Positions 35,766 through 46,675 of a DNA stretch of 64,000 nt are shown piece by piece. Position 1 is the stretch's first letter. The number at the start of each line of letters is the position of its first letter. Under the pieces are notes generated by a model, which saw nothing but the letters and a program-made list of their open reading frames with translations, did no database searches and was not told the origin of the DNA. The stretch covers positions 6,508,001-6,572,000 of the forward strand of contig CP136062.1 of NCBI GenBank assembly GCA_032622095.1. Reading direction: 5' to 3'. The DNA is from Siphonodentalium dalli (Eukaryota > Mollusca > Scaphopoda > Gadilida > Siphonodentaliidae). The translations under genes and the position numbers were made by a program.

Positions 35766-36537
35766 GAGAACAAGTTTCTTGAGTCAGGGTTTGGGGTGGG
35801 GGAAGATGTCCAGGTCAGGATATCTCCCCCCACCCAGCACCTACATGACAAAAAAAATAATCTTATGGTTTTATAGCTTGTTTTGCTTTATATACTCACG
35901 AAACAGCGAGAAATTAACTTCTTCTGAGAACAAGTTTTTTGACTCAGGGTTTGGGGTGGGGGGGGGGGGGTAAATGTCCAGGTCAGGATATCTCCCCCCT
36001 CACCCAGCATGACAAAAAAATAATCTTATGGTTTTATCGCTTGTTTTGCTTTATATAGTCATGAAACAGCGAGAAATTAACTTCTTCTGAGAACAAGTTT
36101 TTTGAGTCAGAGTTTGGGGTGGGGGAGGGGAAGATTACCAGGTCAGGATATCTCCCCCCCCCCACCCAGCACCTACATGACAAAAATAATATGGTTTTAT
36201 CACTTGTTTTGCTTTATATAGTCATGAAACAGCGAGAAATTAACTTCTTCTGAGAACAAGTTTTTTGGGTCAGGGTTTGGGGTGGGGGGAAGATGTCCAG
36301 GTCAGGATATCTCCCCCCCCCCCCCCACCCCACCCAGCACCTACATGACAAAACAAAATCTTATGGTTTTATCGCTTGTTTTGCTTTATATAGTCATGAA
36401 ACAGCGAGAAATTAACTTCTTCTGAGCACAAGTTTTTTGAGTCAGGGTTTGGGGTGGGGGGAAGATGTCCAGGTCAGGATCTACATGACAAAAAAATAAT
36501 CTTATGGTTTTATCGCTTGTTTTGCTTTATATAGTCA
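35766..36537 (-). repeat. Satellite, minus orientation (about 5 monomers)
   Basis: Monomer by monomer this mirrors 27112-28049: private variants such as CACAAACCC/TGAGCACAAG, GACAAAACAAAATC and CTCACCCAGCATGAC match in reverse. One ~165-bp monomer present on the left (about 27420-27590) is missing here, which explains the arm-length difference. Confidence 0.85.
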
Positions 36538-36625
36538 TGAAACAGCTAGTGAAATCAATATAAGGATAGATACTGCGTTTCTATCCATATTCTGCGTTTC
36601 TATCTCTATCCCTATACCGATTTAA

Positions 36626-38163
36626 GGTTGTTCCACACCGGGCGCGAGCGAGCGATTATAACTGCCGTTTTCTAACGTCGTAGCAGTTCAAAGCGCGCGA
36701 TTTTTATGTCCACACCGCAAGCGACTGAAACGCTTCGTCGCGCGCGATAGTCAGGTTATTATTCTGTGTGTACGCTAATTTTCTTAAACATATTTTACAC
36801 AATAAATGGGTCAATTTATACACATGTATACACACTGGTGTGCATACAATCAACATCTATGCCTTACACATGTTGTGTAAATTCTTACACATATATATCG
36901 TAGACAAGAATGTAAAGTTCAGTATTCCGAACTGTGGGTATATAGTATTCATGGCAAATGGAGATTTATATGTTAAAACTTTCATGGCGTACAATGGTAC
37001 GTAATATTTTGCTCTGTCATGTGTGAGTTTTCGTTTTAAATGAACAAGCCATGGTCGTGGCGTGGTTGCACGTGATTAGTATTAACGTATTACAACAATC
37101 ATATAAACAAGAGTAAGAGCAGTATTCTTCATGAAAGTTTTAACAAATATATCCTCATATATCATTAATACAATACTCACAAGTCGGAATTCTGAACTTA
37201 CATTCCTTGTCTACAATTTGTTTATTCTCGTCACTCAAAATTACAGTAGTAAATTTTATTCCAAAACATATACTCAAACAATATCGTCGTCATGTAGCAG
37301 ACTATGAAACTGAAGGCACGCAATGCGCACGATCTACATTCTTACACAAGTGTGTGTAATAAAATGTACACATTATGTGTAGAACGGCACTTGGTCAATG
37401 TATTTGTATGTCAAACTACACATTGCTATGTGTATTAACCGGGTTTACACATTTGATGTGTAATCATTTCTACACATTAGTTATAATAGTGCTCCCACCC
37501 GGTAATACGCGATTATTATTAGTTGATGAATGCATTGTCTCATGTTTACCACAACGTCTTTTGGAATGAACTAGCCTCGTTATATTCTTTATCATTTCCC
37601 GTGATTATACCAAAATATAATTCACCAGCCAATGGAGCAGATTATACGGTCCATGATTTTAGTTCTTTACAAGGAATAAACTGAATATAGTAATCTAAGG
37701 TGGAATTTCAGTCACGAAAAATAACAAAAATAAATGGTTTAATTATTTGGTCATAGAGACATACAGTCATACAGACATACCTGCATACTTACATACATAC
37801 ATACAGTCATACAGACACACACAGTGATACAGACACACATGTGCCATACAGACACACATGCGTTGTACTTCGATTAATAGCCTCTCGCTAAAGTCCTCCA
37901 TTATCGTGGCGACAAATCAGTGTGCCGTCATCAAATAGAAAAATAACGGTCGTATAAACACCTATTTCAGAGCCGTCCAATTATCTCGCTGGTTTGCAAC
38001 AAAGCGACAATTCGACGAAGCATGAAATCACTGCTATAATCGCCTCGTGGTCAGCGAGTCGGTCGCTTGCGGTGTGAACATAAAAATCGCGCGCTTTGAA
38101 CTTCTACGGACGTTAGAAAATGGCCGTTAAAATCGCTCGCTCGCGCCCGGTGTGGAACAACTT
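36626..38163. mobile_element. Mirror copy of the 1.54-kb TIR element
   Basis: Right-arm copy of 32482-34024. TIRs begin GTTGTTCCACACCGGGCGCG at about 36626 and end near 38163. It was copied as part of the arm and not independently inserted. Confidence 0.75.
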
Positions 38164-41061
38164 TTAGCTAGCTGATTCACGTCCAAGTAAACTTTAACTA
38201 CTAGTAACTTCGCGTACGATGACGACGAAGACCATCGCGATGATAGCGAACACTATTATTATGACAATACATATGATCGTGATTATGGTACGTGATGATG
38301 TTTTTTGATGATGACGATGATTTATGATGATGATTATTATTATGTCGAGAGCGAGGGCGAGGATATTACGACGGTGGTTACGACGATAAATTACAGGTGT
38401 CGTTGAAGACGATAAAGACGACGACGATGACGATGATGATGATGATGATGATGATGATGATATTCTTGAAACGAATAAATATGATCACAGTCTCAGAATA
38501 TATCAGACTTAATTATGCACACAACAACGTTTATAAAAATTAAGGATATTATTTTTGCATTTCAGAAATACATTTTTATTTTCATTCTGTTGCATTCTAG
38601 GAGCCATAATTGGGGAAATCTTTCTATGATTTCAGCTTTATTCTATTTCACTATCGGCATCTTCTGAGACACAAACGTTTCAAATGGTGATGAATTATAG
38701 TATTTTAATCATATGTTATATGGCATAGATTGTTACTAAAACCGTACACCAAGACACTGTAAAAATATAATCGGAAACTCGAAAATTAAATGGGCATTAA
38801 AACATGGATATGACGTCACTCAATTGTTTCGTCGCGTCCGGTTTATTTGATAATGGATGTTTACTGTCGATATCCTACATTAGTTTACAAACTACGATCC
38901 ATTATTTTAATAACGGACGCTCAAAATCCAAACTAATGAAGAGTTATTTTACTGTAAACGATTTCATTTTTATATGACTTGCATGTATAATATATCTCTG
39001 ATCGATATAGGCATTGAATCTCTTACTGTTAAAATTTATCAAATCTAATTCCGTTCCCAGGTGGCATGTTGTAACACCCCTCACGACAAAACCTACAATA
39101 ATATAGCAATTTAAATGCAAATGTAGTCCTTCAAACTTAACTATAGAGAACTCAATGCACAGGATCACCAAAATTAATCTCCTATTAGGAATACCGTGGG
39201 TACCAATCAGTCATTCAATTAACGGGTGGATATAGGGCCGAACACATGTTACTAACGGGTGGATAGGGTCGAACAGATGTTACTAACGGGTGGATAGGAC
39301 AGAACACATGTTACTAACGGGTGGATAGGGCCGAACACATGTTACTAACTGGTGGGTAGGGCCGAACACATGTTACTAACGGGTGGATACGACCGAACAC
39401 ATGTTGCTACTCCCAGAATGCAACATATTTCAAACTTTATATTTATTTTCAATGCAATGGGAATAACTCTATCTTTAAGATATAGAGTTTCCCATTCCAT
39501 TGAAATAATACACTTTGCACTACAATCCAGATCAAACTTTCAAAAACATGTCGGTAACTCAACAAAAACAACATGTTCACAGTTTATTACACCGGATAAG
39601 TTGATAATATAATGTTTTGGAGCTTCCACTTTCAAATGTATATAATGCATATATTTTATATAATGTGATCTGGGGGTTCGGAAATTAAGTGGGCCTTTAT
39701 GTCGGATAATAGCTGAAAACTGTACATTTTTAGCGACTGGAACGATATCGGACCGCTGACTCTATCAATCCATTGTCTGAGTATAGGATAATGGCTGAAA
39801 ACTGTACATTATTTCAGCGAATGGATTATTTTTTTATTTTTATTTTTTTTGTTTTAACATATTTTATTTGTAGTATAATACAAAATGGATTGGGGCACAA
39901 GTTACAAAACTTAATGTATACCGGAGAGGGGCTCATTAAGTTTTGTAACTTGTGCCCCAATCCATTTTGTATTATACTACAAATAAAATATGTTTAAAAA
40001 AAAAAAATCCATTCGCTGAAATAATGTAGTTTTCAGCCATTATCCTATACTTAATTGTAAGTTTGATGATTTATACAGTCGTTTAGTGTCGAATGTCAAT
40101 TTTCTGTTGGGCGTTAACCAGCATTAGTGGGCCGTTCACTGGCGTGAAAAAAAAATATTTTCCTACTAGTATCAATTATCAATCATGGAAACGTCAACAT
40201 CTGAACATTCAAAACATGATAACCGTCTGTGCGCAATCAAAAAATGATAACCATCTGTGCGCATTCAAAACATGATAACCATTTGTGCGCAATTTGTTTA
40301 ATTGTCGATATTTTTTTTTCTTGCTGCCTATTTCATCGTTGATAAAATATGTTAAATTGAAAAATGTGTTCGGAAAGCCACAGGCGGCTATCTAAGTCCA
40401 CTTGAGGCTATAACACTGATATTCCATGTACCGCACCCTATTTTTTAAATATCAACATCACTTTCCAAATGTCTGATCACCCATGTATTCCTCGTGTGAA
40501 ATTTATTGTTATTATATGTTATTATAATTGAATATTTTGATGTCATATATATATATTGTCTGTAATATCTACATATCGATTTACAAAAATAAATTGAATT
40601 GAATTGAAGGATAACTTTTCCATGATAGATAACTCTGCAAAAACACATGAAGATAATGCCAAACGATTCACTGGCAAATATTATTATGCTTTTATTATGT
40701 TAAAGTGTGATTACTTGTATACATGGGTAGTTGACAGGCAATCAGATCCACACAATACAACTTATATTTATCATCTCTACACTGAACATTCGTCATGTAG
40801 TAAATATAGAAACTATCAAGGCATTTAACCCTTTCATTACTAAATACTCATTGACGAATAGTTTACTAGAAAAATATATAATAAGTTGATTGTTGAACTT
40901 ATTATCTGAACATTCCCCATCAATGAGTGTGAGTCTTTCTCTAATATGTGTATCAATTCGTGTCTCTGTAGTATGCTTTAGGCCAATATAAACAAATAGC
41001 TTGAATTACACCACCCCCCCCCCCCCCGACCCTATTTTTAGTCCCCTCCTTTTTTTTCATT

Positions 41062-41067
41062 TTTATT
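41062..41067 (-). promoter_or_regulatory. Possible polyadenylation signal for the fucosyltransferase gene
   Basis: AATAAA on the minus strand (TTTATT at 41062-41067), about 380 bp past the stop codon and inside right arm B'. If used, the inverted duplication would include part of this gene's 3' UTR. Weak: no closer canonical signal was seen, but transcript data are absent. Confidence 0.25.
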
Positions 41068-41448
41068 TTGGATATCTTTTATGTAAACTTTTTTCTCATG
41101 CTTTAACTGTCAAATTACATTTAACTGACCCCATTAATCAGTCTATTTTGATCAAATTGGGCAATCTAAACCACCTTGTGTTATCTAAGATAGGATACAG
41201 CTTCAATATCTATAGAACTATCAATGAACATTGATGTTAGGAATAGTATAATACAAAATAAAATTCGGCATCCCGCCTCATTTTTCTGAAAAAGTTGGAT
41301 GTAAATCTAGCAATTTTTTTATAATGGCCTTAATATATTTCTCCCTCCAGATGGATATTAGACTATTCCAATGTATTGTTTTGTAACTAAATGGGAGGAT
41401 CAATTTAGGCTAGAAAGGGTGAAATGAAACCTCGAGTAAATTAGCACA

Positions 41449-42548
41449 TCACTCGAATCCTATCCATCCGGGATAGAAGTAGTCCAACATATCTGAACTA
41501 AACGCCTTTCGTAGTCTCGACCCGGCTTTGGACGGATATCGATAATACGTCACCATTCCACCGGCCAGAAACCCAGTCCACCAGCTGAAACTACCTACGC
41601 TGGTTACAGTATGATTACACAAAGTCATTATGGCCATATCCACTTCCGCGGGATTATTTTTTTCTATGATATACATATTTTCCTTCATTATGTTCTTCTT
41701 CACCCAATTCTTACTATTACTAGATACTACGAACACCATGTTTTTAAAGAACTTTTTCAGAAAGTTCGTTGCCATATCGAAATACTCTTTGGGAGCAACT
41801 AGATATCCATACGCGTGGTTAACCATATCACCGCGGCGAACATGTACTGCTACGAACGTCGTTTCAGAGGGATTATGTTTTCCCACTAATGCAGAGAACT
41901 GTTTCCTGGCCTCAGCCTGAATATTGTCGGTAAACACAAACTGTTTTCTTATATCCTTTTCTGCGTGTCGAAAATACTTCCAAGATTGCAAATACTGTTC
42001 TAACCGGACGCTTTCTTTTCCATTGATATTAGCAATATTCGAACTATATGAGCATGCTTGCTGTTCACCAACGACCTTGAACTTCCCACAAGGGCCCCTG
42101 CCGTCTTGTTTCTCCGCCGATAAGTTTTTGAACACTTTGTTTAGCAAACCTTTTGAGTCCACTATACAGGACATATTCTTAAGCTGACTCATTCCGTAGA
42201 CAGCGGCGTAACCGAACATCCGGTTTCCAATTCCCCCCTTTTCTGTTGTGCATGTGTAATACTTCTGCGCAGTATTCGGTGTCGTACTGGGCTGCTTGTG
42301 TTCAGTAGATGTCTGTTGTGTGAGATTACTGGTCTTGCTTGTAGTTGCGGGCGCAACTTTGGATGCTAGTGGTCGCAAAGTAGAGGTGTTAGTGTTCGAA
42401 GCTGAAGCATTGCTGATAACAACTTGACTTATAACAGTACCAACTGATTTAACAGTACTCCACGGAAGTCGTATTTGATAATTATTTGTCGAGAGTGTCG
42501 TGATGGTGAAATACACAAAGACGAAGCAGACTGTGACGATAATGAGTC
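41449..42548 (-). CDS. Galactoside alpha-1,2-fucosyltransferase-like protein (GT11), last exon
   Basis: This exon encodes a type II Golgi glycosyltransferase. Family members transfer fucose from GDP-fucose in alpha-1,2 linkage to galactose. The minus-strand frame begins right after a splice acceptor (AG at 42550-42549) with two bases of a split codon. It opens with a signal-anchor helix LIIVTVCFVFVYFTI, then a Ser/Thr-rich stem, then the catalytic domain. Counting from the GTG at 42516, GGIGNRMFGYA (94-104), VHVRRGD (224-230, the GDP-fucose-binding motif) and SFSWW (309-313) are the three GT11 signature regions, all intact. The TGA is at 41451-41449. The exon codes ~365 residues, about the full family length, so only the start Met and a short cytosolic tail need come from an upstream exon, which I could not find. 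Acceptor specificity cannot be read from sequence. Confidence 0.9.
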
Positions 42549-42576
42549 CTGAAATAGAATAGGAGGCGCATTTTCA
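42549..42576 (-). promoter_or_regulatory. 3' splice site of the fucosyltransferase exon
   Basis: On the minus strand, CGCCTCCTATTCTATTTCAG precedes GACTCATTATCGTCACA. This gives a pyrimidine-rich tract and CAG, and the first in-frame residues form the membrane anchor. The nearest branch-point-like motif is CACTGAA ~30 nt upstream, weaker than the CTGAT in most of the decoy copies beyond it. Confidence 0.75.
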
Positions 42577-44022
42577 GTGATGGTGTGGCGACAATGAGTC
42601 CTGAAACAGAATATGAGTCGTATTATCATGGTGTGGCGATAATGAGTCCTGAAACAGAAGAGGAGGCGTATTATCATTGTGTGGCGATAATGAGTCCTGA
42701 CACTGGAGAGGAGGCGTATTATCAGCAATGATGTGGCGATAATGAGTCCTGAAACAGAATATGAGTCGTATTGTCATTGTGTGGCGATAATGAGTCATGA
42801 CACAGGAGAGGAGTCGTAGTATCAATAATCGTGTGGCGATAATGAGTCCTGACACAGGAGAGGAGGCGTATTATCAGTAATGATGTGGCGACAATGAGTC
42901 CTGAAACAGAATATGAGTCGTATTGTCATTGTGTGGCGATAATGAGTCCTGACACAGGAGAGGAGGCGTAGTATCAGTAATGGTGTGGCGATAATGAGTC
43001 ATGAAACAGGAGAGGAGGCGTATTATCAGTAATGGTGTGGCGATAATGAGTCCTGACACATGAGAGGAGGCGTAGTATCAGTAATCGTGTGGCGATAATG
43101 AGTCCTGACACAAGAGAGGAGGCGTATTATCAGTAATGATGTGGCGACAATGAGTCCTAAAACAGAATATGAGTCGTAGTATCATTGTGTGGCGATTATG
43201 AGTCATGAAACCGGAGAGGAGGCGTATTATCAGTAATTGTGTGGCGATAATGAGTCCTGACACAGGAGATGAGGCGTAGTATCAGTAATCGTGTGGCGAT
43301 AATGAGTCCTGACACAGGAGAGGAGGCGTATTATCAGTAATGATGTGGCGGCAATGAGTCCTGAAACAGAATATGAGTCGAATTATCATTGTGTGGCGGT
43401 AATGAGTCCTGAAGTAGAAGAGGATGCGTATTATCAGTAATGGTGTGGCGACAATGAGTCCTGAAACAGGAGAGGAGGCGTATTATTAGTAATGGTGCGG
43501 CGATAATGAGTCATGAAACGGAAGAGGATGCGTATTATCAGTAATGGTGTGGCGACAATGAGTCCTGAAACAGGAGAGGAGGCGTAGTATCAGTAATGGT
43601 GTGGCGATAATGAGTCATGAAACAGGAGAGGAGGCGTATTATCAGTAATGGTGTGGCGATAATGAGTCCTGACACAGGAGAGGAGGCGTAGTATCAGTAA
43701 TCGTGTGGCGATAATGAGTCCTGACACAGGAGAGGAGGCGTATTATCAGTAATTATGTGGCGGCAATGCGTCCTGAAACATAATATGAATCGAATTATCA
43801 TTGTGTGGCGATAATGAGTCCTGAAGTAGAAGAGGATGCGTATTATCAGTAATGGTGTGGCGACAATGAGTCCTGAAACAGGAGAGGAGGCGTATTATCA
43901 GTAATGGTGTGGCGATAATGAGTCCTGACACAGGAGAGGGGGCGTATTATCAGTAATGATATGGCGATAATGAGTCATGAAACACAATATGAATCGTATT
44001 ATCATGGTGTGGCGATAATGAG

Positions 44023-45410
44023 TCCAGAACAGGAGAGGAGGCGTATTATCAGTAATGGTGTGGCGATATGAGTCCTGAAACAGGATATGAGTCGTATTAT
44101 ATGTAATGGTGTGGTGAGTCCTGAATAGAAGAGGATGCGTATTATCAGTAATGGTGTGGCGGTAATGAGTCCTGAATAGAAGAGGATGCGTATTATCAGT
44201 AATGGTGTGGCGACAACGAGTCCAGGGACAGGAGAGGAGCCGTATTATCAGTAATGTTGTGACGATAATGAACCCAGAAACAGGAGAGGATGCGTATTAT
44301 CAGTAATGTTGCGGCGATAATGAGCACAGAAACAGGAGAGGATGCGTATTATAAGTAATATTGTGGCGACAATGAGTCCTGAAACAGGAGAGGAGGCGTA
44401 TTATTAGTAATGGTGTGGCGATAATGAGTCCTGAATAGGAGAGGAGGCGTATTATCAGTAATGGTGTGGCGACACTGCGTCCAGAACAGGAGAGGAGGCG
44501 TATTATCAGTAATGGTGTGGCGATATGAGTCCTGAAACAGGATATGAGTCGTATTATATGTAATGGTGTGGCGATAGTGAGTCCTGAATAGAAGAGGATG
44601 CGTATTATCAGTAATGATGTGGCGACAACGAGTCAAGGGACAGGAGAGGAGGCGTATTATCAATAATGGTGTGGCGATAATGAGCCCAGAAACAGGAGGT
44701 GATGCGTATTATCAGTAATGGAGTGGCGATAATGAGTCCAGAACAGGAGAGGAGGCGTATTATCAGTAATGGTGTGGCGATATGAGTCCTGAAACAGGAT
44801 ATGAGTCGTATTATATGTAATGGTGTGGTGAGTCCTGAATAGAAGAGGATGCGTATTATCAGTAATGGTGTGGCGGTAATGAGTCCTGAATAGAAGAGGA
44901 TGCGTATTATCAGTAATGGTGTGGCGACAACGAGTCCAGGGACAGGAGAGGAGCCGTATTATCAGTAATGTTGTGACGATAATGAACCCAGAAACAGGAG
45001 AGGATGCGTATTATCAGTAATGTTGCGGCGATAATGAGCACAGAAACAGGAGAGGATGCGTATTATCAGTAATATTGTGGCGACAATGAGTCCTGAAACA
45101 GGAGAGGAGGCGTATTATTAGTAATGGTGTGGCGATAATGAGTCCTGAATAGGAGAGGAGGCGTATTATCAGTAATGATGTGGCGACACTGCGTCCAGAA
45201 CAGGAGAGGAGGCGTATTATCAGTAATGGTGTGGCGATATGAGTCCTGAAACAGGATATGAGTCGTATTATATGTAATGGTGTGGCGATAGTGAGTCCTG
45301 AATAGAAGAGGATGCGTATTATCAGTAATGATGTGGCGACAACGAGTCAAGGGACAGGAGAGGAGGCGTATTATCAATAATGGTGTGGCGATAATGAGCC
45401 CAGAAACAGG
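44023..45410 (-). repeat. ~715-bp higher-order duplication inside the minisatellite
   Basis: A run of ~14 units with a fixed series of variants (GAGTCCAGAACAGG, ATGAGTCGTATTATATGTAA, GGTGTGGTGAGTCC, ACAACGAGTCCAGGGACAGG, GATAATGAACCCAG, CACTGCGTCCAG, ACAACGAGTCAAGGG) at about 44023-44695 is repeated in the same order at about 44733-45408 with very few changes. Confidence 0.85.
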
Positions 45411-46675
45411 AGGTGAGGCGTATTATCAGTAATGGAGTGGCGATAATGAGTCCGGAAACAGGAGAGGAGGCGTATTATCAGTTATGATGTGGCGATAATG
45501 AGTCCTGAAACAGGATATGAATCGTATTATCATTGTGTGGCGATAATGAGTCCTGAAACAGGAGAGGAGGCGCATTATCAGTAATGGTGTGGCGATAATG
45601 AGTCAAGAAACAGGATATGAATCGTATTATCATTGTGTGGCGATAATGAGTCCTGAAACAGGAGAGCAGGCGCATTATCAGTAATGGTGTGGCGATAATG
45701 AGTCCTGAACAGGAGAGGAGTCGTATTATCAGTAATGGTGCGGCGATAATGAGTCATGAAACAGGATATGAATCGTATTATCATTGTGTGGCGATAATGA
45801 GTCCTGAAATAGGAGAGGATGCGTATTATCAGTAATGGTGTGGCGTTAATGAGTCCTGAAACAGGAGAGGATGCGTATTATCAGTAATGGTGTGGCGTTA
45901 ATGAGTCCTGAAACATGAGAGGAGGCTTAGTATCAGTAATGGTGTGGCGACACTGAGTCCTGAACAGGAGAAGATGCGTATTATCAGTAATGGTGTGGCG
46001 ATATGAGTCGTGAAACAGGATACGAGTCGTATTATATGTAATGGTTTGGCGATAGTGAGTCCTGAATAGAAGAGGATGCGTATTATCAGTAATGATGTGG
46101 CGATAATGAGTCATGAAACAGGATATGAGTCGTATTATCAGTCCTGCATAGAATAGGATGCGTATTATCAGTAATTATGTGGCGATAGTGAGTCCAGCAT
46201 ATAAGAGGATGCGTATTATCAGTAGTGGTGTGGCGATAATGAGTCCTGAATAGAAGAGGATGCGTATTATCAGTAATGATGTGGCGATAGTGAGTCCTGA
46301 ATAGGATAGGAGGCTTATTACCATACTGGTGTGGCGATAATGAGTCCTGAATAGGAGATAGGAGAGGAGGCGTATTGTCGCTAGGGGTGTGACGAGGAGT
46401 GCTGAAACAGAAGAGGCGTGTTATCGGAGAAAGTATTTCGGGGGCGGGGGTAACCTGGGGGTGCTCAAATTGGTCGATATGCCTCCTGTCACCCATATAT
46501 GTTATCAGTATGGGCGTGTCAATAATGTGTTCAGAAACAGGAGAGTAGGCGTATTATCGATATGGGGTGTGACGAGAATGAGTCCTGCAATTGAAGAGGA
46601 TGCATATTATCAGTAGGGCGTGACGATAATGAGCCGCTGAAAAGAAGATGAGACGTATTATCAGTAAAGGGGCGT

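Larger units (their letters stand above)
36538..41191 (-). repeat. Right arm (B') of the 4.65-kb inverted duplication
   Basis: Reverse complement of 29454-34109 with all internal landmarks in mirrored order. Differences seen: ten instead of eight ATC units near 38432-38461, a shorter (ATGT)n near 37785-37805, and scattered substitutions. The arm stops at 41191, 258 bp from the stop codon of the fucosyltransferase exon. Confidence 0.95.
42549..46675 (-). repeat. ~52-bp minisatellite of duplicated 3' splice sites, roughly 80 units
   Basis: On the minus strand each unit reads GACTCATTATCGCCACACCA, TTACTGATAATACGCCTCC, TCTCCTGTTTCAG. It starts with the first ~17 bases of the fucosyltransferase exon (16 of 17 identical). 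It ends with a branch-point-like CTGAT ~25 nt before a pyrimidine tract and CAG. About 4.13 kb / 52 bp gives roughly 80 units. Common variants are ACAGGATATGAGTCG in place of ACAGGAGAGGAGGCG, and TGAATAGAAGAGGATGCG (plus-strand notation). Units are cleanest near the exon and degrade at the far end (46.38-46.67 kb), where ~70 bp of unrelated DNA interrupts them. Open frames here are a by-product of the unit. Confidence 0.95.

Noticed and set aside
28053-41234. Mirrored frames of 60-134 codons in both arms of the inverted duplication
   Set aside because: They are conserved between arms only because the arms are recent DNA copies. None shows a domain, a signal sequence or splice structure.
41449-42516. 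Starting the fucosyltransferase at the GTG (42516) as a complete single-exon protein
   Set aside because: GTG is not a normal nuclear start in animals. The frame continues upstream through a clear membrane anchor to a splice acceptor at 42549, so this is a 3' exon.
42429-46496. Series of minus-strand frames rich in THYRHTITDNTPPLLFQDSL-type peptides
   Set aside because: They are translations of the ~52-bp splice-site minisatellite in its three frames, not proteins.
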